Under the pieces are notes generated by a model, which worked only from the letters and a program-made list of their open reading frames with translations, made no database searches and was not told the DNA's origin. From Drosophila miranda (lineage: Eukaryota > Arthropoda > Insecta > Diptera > Drosophilidae): DNA of 64,000 nt. The stretch is taken from the NCBI RefSeq assembly GCF_003369915.1, contig NC_046674.1:10478001-10542000 (forward strand). Reading direction: 5' to 3'. Position numbers and translations under genes: made by a program. Position 1 is the first letter of the stretch. Every line of letters begins with the position of its first letter. This document shows positions 46,801 through 61,107 of the stretch, one piece after another.

Positions 46801-49800
46801 TAGAGCATCCGCATGGCCCCCACTCGATGGATGGATGGATCTCTTGTGTGGCAAGCGGCACGTGTAAATGCTTAACATAGTTTTTCGGGGTTTCTTTTTC
46901 GGAAGCTTTCGTTTTGCTTTCTATGGACAATGGGCCCCCCCCGAAATCGTTTCAATGCGGCTCAGAGAATTACGAGAGCAATTAAACGTTACACACAGAA
47001 GAAGAGCAAAGAGTAGAGAGGAGAGAAGAGTAGAAGAGGATTTAAGATGGAGAAACCAAGGCAAATACACTGCTTGACGGCAGTCCCATAATATCATTGA
47101 TCTCTAGTCCCTCTGCGACGCCAAACAGAGAAAGAGACAGAGAGGGAGAGAGAGAGAGAGAGAGAAAGAGATAGTCGCACAGAGATAATCGGTTATCGGT
47201 TTGTTCCACGCTCAATTAACGGACATAAAGCTGACAAACTGGCGCTGATGTGGCAACATAAATCGCAGCATTCCTTGCAACTTGCAACGCGCTCAACCTT
47301 CGAGCAGAGCAGAGCAGAGCAGAGGTCCCACAGCAGTCTCCTCCATTTGGTGCGCCTCCACAGTCGACGACTCCAACTGCGGCTCCAGTGGGATCTTCAT
47401 TCCCATGCAACAATGTTGCAAGCAGCAGCATATCGTGAAGACATCAGGGAAAACAGCAAACGACATCGCTGCGGCATGAGTGTGCGGCTTTTGTTGTCGT
47501 CTACAGGGTATGGAGGGTATGCCGGGCTGAAGACAGAACCTTATGGTTATCCCCAGAGCTCATGAATTGAGGGAATTATACTGGAAAGATGGAAGTGACT
47601 CATGATAGGCAGAGATCTGAGAGCTGTAAAATCTTCCATCTTTCAGTTTTAAGTTCCTTCCTCTATCTCTGTCTCTTCCAGGGTATCACCTGGTCCAGCA
47701 CCTACTCTCATCGGCTTCGCCCTGGTCTCCTTTAAATGCTTTAACCCCCCGACGGCGATCGCTGGTGGAATTCCTGCGCCTGACGAACGTTTTTCTGCGG
47801 CTCTCTGTTTTGCGGGTCAACAACTGTAGGCGAAGAAAAAAAACCAGGAAGGGAGGCAGAAGCAGGGGGAAAGGGGCTGCAAGAGGAGCAGTAGAAATGG
47901 GGAGCTGTGGGAGCAAGAGAAGGCGGACAGGCCGAGGCACAGCTTCAAGCATCTTTATGGCCATGTTCCAGGCTGAACGCTGCTGCTGCTCCTCCTGCTC
48001 GATCTCGTGCTAAAGCTGTTGCTGGGCTGCCGGTGCCAAATGATGGGCAGCCGCCCAAATCTTTGCTTTGTGGCAACAATGTTGCACCAACAGAGACAGG
48101 GACAGGGACAGGGACAGGCACAGCGACCGTGGCAACGGCAGCGTCGGCACGTTAATGAAGTGATTTGCACTTTTTACCGGCTCCTCTTTTGACCACACAA
48201 CAGCAACAGAAACAGCAGACGGCCACAGACGGACCCAGACGGAGGAGGAGGAGTGCAACCCCCTCCCTCCTTGTTGCTTCCAGGAACAATCCAATCCTCG
48301 GGCCGCCATCCCCATTTGGTGGGTGAGAGAAGACTTATGACGGGGCCGCCGTGGATCATCATGTCACTTGTCTCAGGAGGCGGGAAAGATCAACAGAAAG
48401 CGAACGAGATAGAGAGAGCGAGAGAGAGAAGAGTTCTTTTGGCGAGAGATTTGCATGGCTAATTGGGGAACACATCAGAAAGGCGAAAGGATGCCATCGG
48501 TTGAGTGTCTGTATCGAAATGATATTCGATTTGAAGATACAAAAATAACTGATCACTCTGGGATACATCTCTTTATATACATATGTATGTGATGGGATAT
48601 GATCAATAGGTACTTGTGTGTGGATCAATATATGAAGATCTCAAATAGGGAAGTGATATTGATCCTCTTCAAACAATGATCCTCCCCAAAGGAAACAGTG
48701 TGATACCCTAAGAGGTACTTCAACTGAAAGCTAAAACTCTTTATGATCCTATTGATCGCCGATCTTTTGCTGCTCTCTCTCCTTCTCCCTCTGATCATTC
48801 ATTTATGGGGATCGTTCTACTGTAGAGAGTAGCAGATCGCAGTTTATTCCCTGCCTGATCTATTTGTTCAGTCAATGGGGGATGGGGATCGTGATCGATG
48901 CTTGATCTATTGCACTCTGTGGCTTCCACTCCACTCTCTCATTGTTCTGGCTTCGAGCACACGATTCTTTGCCAAGCCACGATTCTTCCTTCCAGGCTCC
49001 AAGCTGCAAGCTCCAGGGTCCAGGCTCCAGCTCCAGCTCCAGCTTCTGTCATCAGCAGACCGAAACCCGAAGCAAAAAAATGTGCGCATAATTCACATAC
49101 AACATTTTCAATGCAGAAAGAAATCCCTCTCGCTTGATGCCTCATGCCTCATGCCTGATGCCTGATGCCTGTTGCTGCTGCCGATGCCGATGCTGCGTCT
49201 TCTCTGGCCAAGTGGACATTGACCGTCTGCCTCAGAGTCAACGATCTTCAAACGTGTCAACATTAAAAATAGCAACCAAATGCTCTAACGTCTGTGTGCC
49301 CCCAGCCCCCAGCCCCCAGCCCACAGCCCGCACCGTGCCCCCACCGTGCCCCACCGTGCCCCACGGACCAAAGCCAGCCAGAGATATGCAGACGTGCAGA
49401 CGTTCGCAAAATGCCAAACGGAGAGAAGAGACCAAAGACACAATCGAGGCTACAACAACGATCAGGCAGGCACCAAGTAGCACCAGCGCACCAGCCACCA
49501 CAAAAAACGCGGGGCAGACGAGAATGCATAGGGAAAGAGTAGAGATGATCGACAGGCAGGTTACCCTGGGGATCACGTGGGTTGCTTGAAGGGGAGGCCA
49601 GCATCTAGGGGAGGATGTAATGAAAGAGTGGGGATGGTAGGATGCGAATCTTCTAAGAATTCGCAGAGGTACTGTAGAAATTTGTAACCAGGGTTGATTT
49701 TTGTAAGCTTTTGATCGAAGGGTTGATCTTTTCCATTAGATCCCAAGTGTTTGAGAACAGGAACAGGGTTCCAGAAGTTCCAGAAGCTCCAGATATTATT

Positions 49801-52800
49801 CTTTCAGTCAAAAAATAGTGATTCATTCGGTCAGAGCTAGCTGTGGTCCCATATACCCTGCCAAAAAGCCACAGCCCATATTAAGGGGTATTTTATTCCA
49901 AAAAACAACAGGATGTTTGGCGGTTGGCGGCGCTATCAACGAAATTCCAGCATTTGATCGGCGACGAAGACAGAGCAGGAGGTCGCAGACGCAGACGAGG
50001 AGGAGAAGGAGGAGGAGGAGGTCGCAGCAAAAGACGAGGAGGAGTCGGCGATGGGCCAGAGGATAGGCAGTGGATGGTGTGCGGGGAGGGAGGGGGCAGC
50101 GATCGCAGACAAAATGCAAAGAATCAAAAATTATATACACATGTTGGAACACAGCGCTAGGGTGGGGGTGGGGGTTGGGGTTGGGGTTTGGGGTTGGGGT
50201 TGGGGCTGGGTCGCGGGCAGGGCAGTGCAGTGCAGAAGACTTGTGGCTGACAAAGCCATTAATTACTGATTGCCGATACTCGCGAGACGCTCAATGAAAG
50301 TTTCGCCAGACAGAGGACAAGAGATGCAAAAGATCGTCGTCGTTGCCGTCGTCTGAGAACGATGGGATCGTCGTGTGCAGCAGTTTCTTTGAAAGCGAAA
50401 AACAAAAACAAACACCCGCAGACATGGCGCTAAGCGAAGCAGAAAAAACTGCACAAGAAGCATAAATCACTTTATGGATTGGTCTGGGTCCCCGTCCACT
50501 CTCATCTCACACTGCCTGTCTCTCTCTCTCTAATCTGCTGCAGCGCTTTCACCGTTATGACTTCCGCTCCCATCAAGCCGAAGAGATCTCGCTTCGAGAG
50601 CACGAACCGCAGCCGAAGCCCAGCCCAAGTCGTAGCTTTGTTCTTTTTGCTTTCGCTTTCTGCTTCGGCTGCCCGGCTGCCCTGCTGCTGCTGCCCCCTC
50701 TCTCTCCCTCTCTCTCTCTCTCTCTCCAACTGAATCAATTCATTTATAAAGCAAAACATAATGCACAAACAAACACCGAGAGATCCGATCCGATCCGATC
50801 CGATCTCCACCCCGTACTGCATGACTGTGTATATTCGATACGCATTGTCCTTGAGCGTTTAGTCGAAATTTATGGAATACATTGAACTCCAGCCACTAAA
50901 TTAGTCAGTTAAGGCACACACACACTCGCACAGAAACCCCAAAAAGCAAAGGGAATGAAGAAGAGAAAAAGAAAAGAAAAAGAATAAGCATAAGCAAAAG
51001 CAAAAGAAGGCGAAAAAAACATGACAAAAGTTTTGCCGCTTTCGGCGCATTAACAAAAATTCACTGTCCGCCGTCGATCGGTGGTGGGCGAGGGGCAGGG
51101 GCAGGGGCGAACGGGATGGGACCCGGGACTCGGGACTCGGGAGTGAATCAGTGGCATCCACCAGTTCAAGGAGGAAGCCCCTGCAGAGTCGTTGACCGTT
51201 CAATTGTCTTGTCGGAGCCATCGGAACGGGGATTTCGGGGGGAGGGGATCGGTGCAGGCAAATTCAATGGAATTTCAAAATTTAACGGTTACTAATTTGT
51301 GCGAGAAAAAGAGAGAAGGATGGACTGAATGAATGAACGAATAAACGAATGAATGAAGAGTGCATTATGAGTGTTATTCATATTCAGGGCTGTTCAGGCT
51401 GTGTTTATGGACAGTGTGGAGGCGCCTCAAAGAAAGTTGGTTGTGTGGAGCCTTGGGTGCATCTTCCATGGCAGAAGATATAACAGATCAAAATTAAGAG
51501 ATTTATGAAACCCAAGGGAAAACTTATACCCGTTTCAATTCTTATCCACAAGCAATCCCCGTCCTTTCTTATCCTTGTCCTCATCCTCCTTTGTCCAAAA
51601 GGTAATTAGTATCACAAAACGTCTCAAGAGTTGATCGGTTTCCATAGCATTTATCCCATTTGGCCCCCCAACGGGGGGGAAACCTCCTCAAGGACTGTTT
51701 GCAGCTTTCTTTTTCCAAAGCTCTTTTCTCGCCGCCTGCTCCTTGCTCCTTGGTCCTTTCTCTTACTGCTTCCCTGTTCAAAGTGCAAATTCCATCAAAG
51801 TTAAGTTCATAAGCCCTAAACTGCATTTTGTACATATAGTACATTGGCCAGCAGGGGCAGCGGGAGGCCAAGAGGGGTGGCGCCGCGGCGGCACGTGCCA
51901 CGTCCTCTGCCCCTCGAAGGGAACAGGTGGAAAAAGTTTTTGCTGGGGGCAGGTCAAGACCTGCATATCATTAAAACAGAAATTGCATTAAAGTTTAGTG
52001 GAAAAATTCGTTTGCTTCGCTGGCACCAGCCCTTGCCGCTGCCTCTTGCCACACGTAACTCATATTTATGACGTTGATGCTGGGCCACCCATCACACACC
52101 CCCACGAGTGACGCGCACGCTGAAAAGTATGCAACGAAAATTTCTGGGGGAAAAGCGGCAGTGGCACGCGGAAAAGCGCCATCCCATTCGCTCAATTTAA
52201 AGTCAAGTGTCAATGCAAACTCCTTCACATCGCGGAGAGATCCACATCGCAGAGGGCCATTGAAGGCTCTCTCCCGAGGACCTCTTATGCCATCCCCCGC
52301 CCCCCCCCCTAACTTTGTCTCATCCCCCTGCAAGTTCGCTCTTTGACATGCAAAACGCGCGCGCTTCATTTGACATTTTTCCTATTTTTAGCCAGGACGA
52401 AACGACGTGAATGGGGATCGGGTTATTACCAGTCACAGCAGAGCACCAGAGCACCACAGAGCCAGGGACCAGGATGCAGGACGCAGGACGCAGGACGACT
52501 TTCGACTTACGAATTTCCAACTCTTTTTCCATTTTCTTTGTTTTTGCTGTTGCTTTTTCCTAACCCTTTCATCAAAGGCGCCAGGGGACGATGGTTTTTG
52601 TTATGTTTTTTTTTGTTCTTCTAGTTCTTTTTTTTTCTTCTTCTTTCTTGTTTTTGCGGTTGCTGTTAATATGATTTTCCTAGGATTTTTCCGTAGCATT
52701 TTCCGGTAGCACAAACGTTTCGGTAATGGAACGACAGATGCACGGAATTTAATTCAATGTTTTTCTTCGTTGTTGTTGACGGTGGAATATTTGACAGGGA

Positions 52801-52829
52801 AACTCCTTAATTTCCTTTGTTAATTACAG
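43863..52829. other. Presumed 9-kb first intron, repeat-rich
   Basis: No supportable exon. It contains G-runs (45965-45985), GGCTCCAGCTCC-type repeats (49020-49045), GGAGGA repeats (49990-50045), a TTGGGG array (50161-50210), a GATCC run (50783-50803) and polypyrimidine tracts. Many long frames here are simple-repeat artefacts. Confidence 0.4.
50161..50210 (+). repeat. G-run array with (TTGGGG)n core
   Basis: Nine closely spaced runs of three to five G, mainly in GGGGTT units. The strand could fold into G-quadruplexes; the unit resembles ciliate-type telomere repeats only by composition. Confidence 0.8.
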
Positions 52830-52917
52830 GCCCGCGATCCGGATGTTATTGACCCTGACAGGACCACACTCCAGGCCAGCACTCGCAAGGAGTTCGCTTT
52901 GAGAGCCGACTGTCTGG
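52830..52917 (+). CDS. Internal coding exon of unidentified gene
   Basis: An 88-nt segment with acceptor TTTGTTAATTACAG before it and a strong donor (CTGG|GTAAGG) after it. Its only open frame reads ARDPDVIDPDRTTLQASTRK, then EFALRADCL, which looks like real protein with fly-like codon use. It enters in phase 0 and leaves in phase 1. Phase 0 entry fits a splice from the ATG AAG leader exon ending at 43862, giving an N-terminus MKARDPDVID. I do not recognise the protein. No following exon could be secured in this window. Confidence 0.5.
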
Positions 52918-55900
52918 GTAAGGGATTAACTCCCATGACAACTCCAGCCACTCCGCAGTCCTGCCATTGCTTCTTCCATTGCTCCTCCCCGAAGAGATGG
53001 AGAAGGAGAAGGAAGCACACCTATTGACGACAATCCGAAAGCAATAAAACTCCGTTAAGACGGAGTCAAGGAGTAGCCCAGCAGGAGCAGGAGCATCAGC
53101 AGGAGCACTGGGCTTCGACTCAAGTGGCGGGGGCGCATGAATAAATAAGGAAATCAATTGTTATGGCGGAACGCAGAGAGAAATAGAGTGAGAGACAAAG
53201 AGAGAGAGAGAGAGAGGTGGGGGGCAACTCTTGCATTAATCTCAAGAAAGGACCATGGGGCGTGGCCCCCCACACACACACACACACAAAAATAAGACAG
53301 CACAATGCCTCCTCCATGGTGCACTTTCAATCGGTTTATGCAAAGGAATAGGAATAGGTACGGTACTACAGGACGAATAAGAGGAATTACAGAAGGTACA
53401 GGAGGCACAGTAGAAACTATGAGAGCCTGCAGGAACAGGCGGAACTCGGAGGAACTCGGAGGAACTTGGAGGAACTTCTGGGATCTTCCAGGAACAGGAG
53501 GAATCTGCCATGAAGCCAAAAGGAACCACACCAAGGAGAACCCTAGGAACTGGCAGGAACAGGGAACAGGCGACCAAAGTACAGTCAACGAGCGTGGAAA
53601 ATAAACGGCGACTCCGGGCCATAAAGACGTCTGCTGCAGTGCGCTGAATGGAGGGGCGAGGGGGGAGTGGATGCTGGATGCTTGATGCCCCCCCTCCCTC
53701 TGGCCACCCACAAGCGACATCTGCCCTAATCATCTGCCAGCTCCCACTGACAGTGGCCCATACTCCCCATATTCCCCATACATATTCCACTACCCTTCGT
53801 TTGCCTTCGTTTGCCTTCGTTAGTTTCTCATGAAAGCTTTTAGTTGTCTGGAATTTTTGGTGCTCTCCATGTACCCTGTACTTGAGACGAGTGTGTTTAG
53901 GGGTTGTGATGGTTTTCGGGATCCATTTTTGCCCAAAAGGAGACAAGCGAAACGCAAAGAAAGAGACTTTAAACTGTCATGCAATTTGGTACGAATAGAA
54001 TGAAACAGAATTCAAATTGGCATGCAATTCGGTACGAATGGAATGAAACATTCGAAAGCAACTTACGTGGTACAGTTTGGAGTGGAACCAATCTGAAATT
54101 AGAAGAAGAAACATATGATAAAACATCAAAGAACTAGGTTAAATAGAACTTGGAAATACTTGAGTGTAAAAACAGGCCTCCAAATACCAAAAAGGGTACA
54201 AAGACACACATTCAAATGGCAACATCCTGTGTTTCGAAAAAGTCAACGATTCCCAGGGTAACCGACTGTTCCATCACTCGTCATCCTTATTCTGCAGCAT
54301 TCTTACTTCACTGTAAATTTTGTTGTTTCTGTTCGGTGCTCTTTTTTTTTGTTTTTTTTTTTTTTTTCCTTTCTGGTACATTTTGCTGTTTCTCTGCTTT
54401 TGGCTTTGGCTTTTTTGGGGGTTGAAATTTCGGGCTTGCTGCTGATAAAGCACCAAGACAGGCGCACAGACGACAGGCGAGAGTCCCTGTGCGATGCGTC
54501 TATACATATACATATATATATATGTGTGTGTATGTGCGTGTATACACACGATATATACGATATAGATGGCTGGCATTTGTGTGAGTGCTTTAAGCAGGGC
54601 ATTGCACTCGTCGAACGCTTTCGCCGCATCCCGCTTTTCGCATCCGAGAGCTCCCATTCGGCTGGCTGCCAAAGCGTCTCTCTCTTCTCTCTCTCTCTCT
54701 CTCTGTCTCTGTCGATGGCTCTGTGCCTCTGTGGGAGAGAGAATGGCTCTGCTAATTCGGCAGCCTCCTGGTTCCAGCCGAAATATGTATCTTTCCGGCC
54801 TCCACACGGCGCCCCTTCCACGAAATAATTACAAGATAAGCGTTCCGAGGGAGCGGCGCTCAGAGATGACGCAGGTGGCGATATTACAGGATTCCACCCG
54901 TCACGGGACCAGGAGGACCAGGAGGACCAGGAGGTCCCGGAGGAATCCTGGAAACTCCGCTCCGTCATGAATGAATCTTTTGCGGCGCTACGAGCGCGCC
55001 ATAAGCGGACGCGCGAATCCTTGATGCCTGGTTAATATTTGCGGAATCGATAAGTTCGAATCGATTGGCAAATGGTCCAGGGGGATGGCGAGTAGTGGGT
55101 GTTTCAGAAATGAAATAGAGTGGGGAAAATGTTGTGGGAAATTATGAGGAACAGATGGGAGGGCAGGGATGGTAGAGCGCGGCTTGGGATGGGATTGGAT
55201 GAAGGGGAATACGCTGATATCGGATAAGGTGGGATTGGGATAGGATTGCAAGAAACCGGATAGGATGAAGTGATATACAGGGATACAGAGATACAGCAGA
55301 GACGTTTGAGAATATGATACGGTAGGGCATCCGGATGGGAAAGCATAAGATACAATTGGGATAGAATAAGATACAGTTGGGATAGGATAAACTATGGGCC
55401 TGCCTGTGGAACGCGGGATGGTATAGCATGATTAAGTTGTGGATTTTTCTACTCAAAGATCTCTTGGCAGCAATCAACTTATTACATGCGTAGTGACTGT
55501 ACCTAAGGTGTGAATTTCAAGGCTCATTACGGATTCCCTTCCCCATCGACAGCTGTAACTGGAGCCCCATATCCATCGAGACCCTGTCTACTGTATTGCC
55601 TGGAACATCCACAACCCGGTAGACCGTATTCGTGGAACTCGACAGCCCTGCTCTCCTCCTAAACAACCCTGGCTTGAGGGGCCTATTTGTGGATACTCTC
55701 CCGGGTGTAAAGTATAGGGAGCCCCGCAATCGGGAGTCCCGCTGCGGCAGTACAGGTTACATGGCCCCGTCCGGGATTTGTTGGGGCCGGCGCTCAGAAA
55801 CAGCCGACGGACGACACGTGGCACGACACGCAGAACAACAGTTACAGCCTCCGACTGGCGTTACACCACAACGAACGATGATGGGAGGAGGGAACCGAAA

Positions 55901-58900
55901 CAAGCCGAGTCGATGGAGTGATGGAGAGATGGGGAGCAGCAGGACGAGAAAGCAGAGGGCGATGGGGAACAGAAGAGCAGAAGGGGGAGCAAAGAGAATG
56001 CGCAAGGGCCCAGAGCCACAGCCAGAGAATATTGTTCCAGAAGAGAAAGAAAGGGAAATTCTAGTGTGAGCAAGAATATCGATTGGATGGATGGGTGGTG
56101 TATCGCTCCTCCCCCAACCCCCCCTCCTTGTGGAATGGGGCGTGCTGGAATTCCCTGTTTTTGTGTTGCGTAAACCCCGGGATGAAGAGAGAGAGAGAGA
56201 GAGAGACTCTCTCCGCTGGAGAGATGAGTGCGCCATGCCGTGGCGTAGGACCAAAACTTTGGCGCGAAATTTTCGATTAATGAAAATGTGCCTCCAAAAA
56301 AGTGTGTGTGCAACGTTGCTCTCACTCTCTCTCTCTGTCCTTCGTCTCTTTTCTCTGATTCTCTACCCCTTTTTGTGGCGAGAGTGTGCACTCATCTAGG
56401 GGGTAGGCGTGGCACTTCCCCATTGCTCTTTCATCTGTCCGAAAATGTTGTCCGGCGTTCAGAGAATCCCACGCAGCATCCACAAAAGATTTCCCCACGA
56501 ATTTTCGTGCCGCCTTTTTCGACTGTTTTTGTTTTGGACACAGAAACACAGACAAAAAATCGTAGGAAAATCGGGGAAAATGTCAAACTGATTTCCGTTT
56601 CAGTTCCTGTTTCTGTTCTTGTTCCTGTTCCTGTCCCACCGTGGGGGTGTGGGGAGGTCCCCACGCGACTCCTCTCGTTATGCAAATTTTATTGAAATGC
56701 TTCTGCCGAACGATTATGTCAAAGTTTTACATGGTTAAAGCGAGTTTAATGCGACAATTTTCGGCTAGAAGCCTTGGGGTAGGCGGGGGGGTGGGGCTAG
56801 GGGGGGGGGGGGGGCTGGGTGCTTCATGTCCTTGCCTTTGTTTTACACGTGGGACCTCTCTGTTCAAAGCCTCTGCTGCTGCTGCTGCTGCTCTGCTGCT
56901 GCCCCTCTCTTTTGGCAGCCCCTCAACCCACCCTCCTCTACGCCTTTCATCCTCTGCATGGACTCCACGCCACGCCGCTCCACCCCCCCCACAGCCTCCC
57001 CTCAGCTCTGCTGATTTCTGCTGATTATGACAGCAGAACATGTTGCTCTGTGGTGGACGGGGTTTCTGGGGGCTGCCGCTTAAATTGTTTGCTTATAAAT
57101 AAAGCATTAAGCTATTGATTAAAATTGAGCTTTAAAAAATTCATTGCACACAGAGTTCCGTTGCCGTTCCCGTTGCCGTTGTGCGTTGCGCGTTGCCGTG
57201 TTGCCGCTTCCCCTGTCGTTCGGGTCGGGTCGGATCCGATATGGCATGTGGGGGGGGGGGGAGGATATGGATGGTATGGGACTCCAGAGCGTACGCTGGT
57301 TTCAATTGAATGCGAAGTTTACACAAACAGAAAGACAGGGCAGGGGCACGGGGCAGGGGCAGGAGCAGATTGGAGAGGAGTCTGTGGCACACACACACAC
57401 ACATCCTTCTGTTGATGGGCGAAACTGTCCTGCGGCTTTTGTGCACATGTTGAATGTGTTGCAAGCTTAAAGCGAAAGATGCTCGGCAGCAAGGGGCCGG
57501 GGGGGATGAAAACTTTAATGAAAAGCAGCAGAGCAAACTTTTGCGACTCGAAGAAGGTTCTTTGAGATCTCGACACTCATTAGGAGTAAAGGGAAAAATC
57601 TAGAAAATTATATTACAAATCTATAGACGGTTCTTATATTTGTTCTAATTTTAATTCATTTTTTTTTTATTTAATTATGATTTTTAATGTAAGAGGAGCC
57701 GCCTCAAAGGAGACCTTCGATGGTTACTTTCCTGGCAGTTTTTCACCTCTCCTAGGCTCCTCTCTCTTTACGTTCCTTTTATCCCACTCTTCACATATTT
57801 TAGATATATTTTTCACACTTAAAACTTGGAAAGAAAACCCAACAATTTCCATAGCGTCAATGATTCCTCGGAGGAAGTTTGCAAAATCAATCCAAAAATT
57901 CATTGAATAAAAACTTTGGCAACAAAAAAGAAGAATAATTAAAAAAAATAAAAAGAGAGAGAGAAATAATGTAAAAAAAAAATACATAAAAAAGCAAAAA
58001 TGTACAAAAAAAAGAGAGATAAAAATAAGACAAAATTTACTACAAAAAAATGAAACAAAAATTATAACAAAAATGTCAATAATCACAATTCCAATAAGCC
58101 AACAATTTGTCAGAGTGGGTGAGGGGGGCAATGATAAGTTATCAGAGTAGAGTAGAAGGAGGCAGGAGAGAAGGAGAAGTAGAGAGAAAGAGTAGTTGTG
58201 GAAGCGGCAGTGGTAGGAGCGGAGAGGAGTCTCGCCTCCTCTGTGGCAGGGAGCATGGAATCCGACGGATGGATTTGACATTATCTGCCATAAAGATAAC
58301 AAAAGTTGACTTTTGCCTCCGCCTTCGCCTCTGTCTCTGTTTCAGTCTCTGTTTCAATGAATGTACGTCATAAAAAGCGCTTTTACGATGGTTTCAAAAG
58401 GGGCAACGAGGGCAACAGCGGGGCAGAGGCCGAACTCCTTCTATTTATTTGTATTTTGTACATATCTCCTACCCATCCCATAAGGGGGGTGGGGGTGCGA
58501 TTACATTATCTTGATTTACTTTTACATTTTCATGGGGTTTTTCCTTTTCTTTTTGAGAAAAGTGCAACGTCATATTTTAGCGTTGGGGTTGGGGTTGGGG
58601 GCTAGGGGTTGGGTCTTTGAAACTCAACAAGTTGAGGTCGTCCCTCCTCGGTTTATCATTTATTTGCATTGAAAAATATTAACACAGCAGAGCAGAGACA
58701 TGACACGACAAAAATCATCATCAGGAAGATGATGTGCAGATGGAAAAGATATGATATTATATGATATGATATGATATGACCACAAACACAAAAAAGTCAA
58801 GAAATCTCTGGGTATTCGGTGATAAGACAGCAGAGATTTAAGTACTTCAGAGGCAGACGAAGAGTCAGAGGCAGAGGTCTACGAGGTGGTGCAGGGGGTG

Positions 58901-61075
58901 GTGGTGAGAGGTGGAAATCTTGAATGACAAAATTGTAGAAAGATGAAAACAGAGAAGTGGCAAATGAATGAAGAAAATGGTAGAGAAAATCGGAGATTTA
59001 TGAGCGATTTCTGGGGCGGTTCCATTTGGGATCTTCCTTCCCTCATTCTTGGAAGATCTTTTGATGCTTAAGGTTCGATTGAAACGATTGGGTAGATCTC
59101 TCAACGTGTATCCCATTTAGCCATTAAAGAACCCCCCATTACCGTTCTTGAAGGATTTGTGCATCTTTCAATCAGAGTTCCTCTTACACCTGAAGGACTC
59201 GGTCCCCCCCAGCCCCTTCCGACAGCTAATTGAGAAACACTTTGAAACATTTACTACTTACACACACACACATACCATCCTACACTCCATCCATCCTTCC
59301 GTGTTTTCTGCAATCCATTTCCACAGTTTGCTGCCACAGTTTCAGAGCAATTAGTTTGAGTGCGATTGGACAAGGCGAATGATGGAAGGTTGTGGGGCAT
59401 ACAACATTCGTAGTGGTAGTACTCGTAAATGCGGAATGAGACAGAGACAGAGACAGAGAGAGGGAGAGAGAAAGCGGGGTTGGATAACCCCTAGGGGCAG
59501 AGCAATCGAAGAGCAAGACAATGACAGAGGCACTTAAGGCGCCTGAGAAAAGGGGAGGCAGCGAAGAGCTCCACAGCTCCACAGCTCCTCCTCCTCCTGC
59601 TGCTGCTCCTGCCCCAAAGATTGACAGCCATTCCTCAAACTAAAACACAAACCCCTCCCCCCAAACAGAAAGCCACAGGATTCACTCTTCTTCCCTCTCT
59701 CTCTCTCTCTGTGAATGAATGAATGAATGGTTATTCAATTGAATTCGGCAGGGGGGAGGGAGTGTTTAATATAAAGCAATTTTCCTCTTAAATTCACTTC
59801 AATAAACAATTACTTTTTTTGCGGGCAGGCAGGGCCCCCCCCCCAAATAGATTACATACATCCATACATCCCCTATGCCCATATGTACATCACGTACATA
59901 AATGTATAAACATTTATCGTTGAAACAAAGCCAAGAACTGTATTATGGGAGTGTTTTCCAGTCAATGGAGGAGCCCCCTGCTAGGACCCCTCAAAGGTCA
60001 TTCCTTAATCGATGTACATTTGATGTAAAAAGTACAAGCTTTTCTTCGATAGAGGCAGGACCTTCTGTGGTTCAAGGAAGCACGAAATATAGAGGTCATT
60101 CCTTGATTCGATTGTTTATTCGATGGTTAGAGAACGAGGAGTTTTCCGAGGTCTTCCATTAAGGAATATCAACTGTAAAAATAAAGCAGGATTCACACGA
60201 TCCACGCGATACAATACATCGAAGGGCGATGAATGAGAACATGGGAATAGGGGCAAGAATGGGCAGATGAAAGTGGAGGAAAGCCAGAAGAATGGGAAGA
60301 TTAAAATGGAGAAAAACTGGAAGAATGGGCCGATGAAAATGGAGGAAAGCTAGAAGAATGGCAAGGAAGAGGAGAAAAAGGACTATGGACTATAGAACAG
60401 GAGGAGCATACGCATAAATAACAGACAACTGGCGTCAGTGGCTGGCCACAAAAAGTGGCACAAAATAGGGAATAGAGAATGGGAGAAAGGAGACTAGAAA
60501 GCACTGAAGGGGGATGTGGCACACAGATGAGTACGAGGGCAGCAAATGAGGATAGGAGTCACGAGGCTAGACGATGAATAGAAGATGACAAGGAGGCTCG
60601 CCAAATGGAGGTATGGCTGCAAAGCATATTCCCTGCAGCCAAGGACCATTCAGCGAGAAGGTAAGGCACCGCCAGAGAAAGGTCTTTCTTTTGGCATAAC
60701 GGGACTTGTGAGATCTATTCATTGACAGAAGGAAGAACGGAAAAAAAGAGAGCGGAAGAGCGGAAGAGTGGCCGCCTTGGAAGGCCTTACCTTCTATTCC
60801 ACATTCCATATCTTCTGGGCGGCGGCCCCGGCCCCGGCGTCAAGGATAACAAGCGATGCTCGTGAGCTTTCCCTCATTTCCCGCCCTCTGTGTGTGCCCG
60901 TGCGCCTTGTTGTCTGTGTCTCAAGTGGGAAAACTGGCGAAATCGTTTAACACGCACCACACACACACACACACGCGCACACACACACACTCTCTCCCAC
61001 AAACTTGACCCAATTCCTGTGCGTGAATCATTTTTCCATCTGTCTGTGTGTGCGTCTCTTTTCTTTCAGTGTGTA

Positions 61076-61107
<32 letters not shown>

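Noticed and set aside
50560..50733. Frame starting MTSAPIKPKRSRFESTNRSR after a good acceptor
   Set aside because: Coding-like at first, but it runs into CT-repeat-derived Leu/Ser/Cys and no consensus donor ends the plausible part.
53242..53946. Minus-strand frame of 234 codons
   Set aside because: Built from GGAACTCGG-type repeats and pyrimidine runs; amino acid composition is not protein-like and no splice sites bound it.
55517..56254. Overlapping open frames on both strands in a GC-balanced island
   Set aside because: Cys- and Pro-containing frames looked interesting, but no family match, start context or splice sites; neither strand is preferred.
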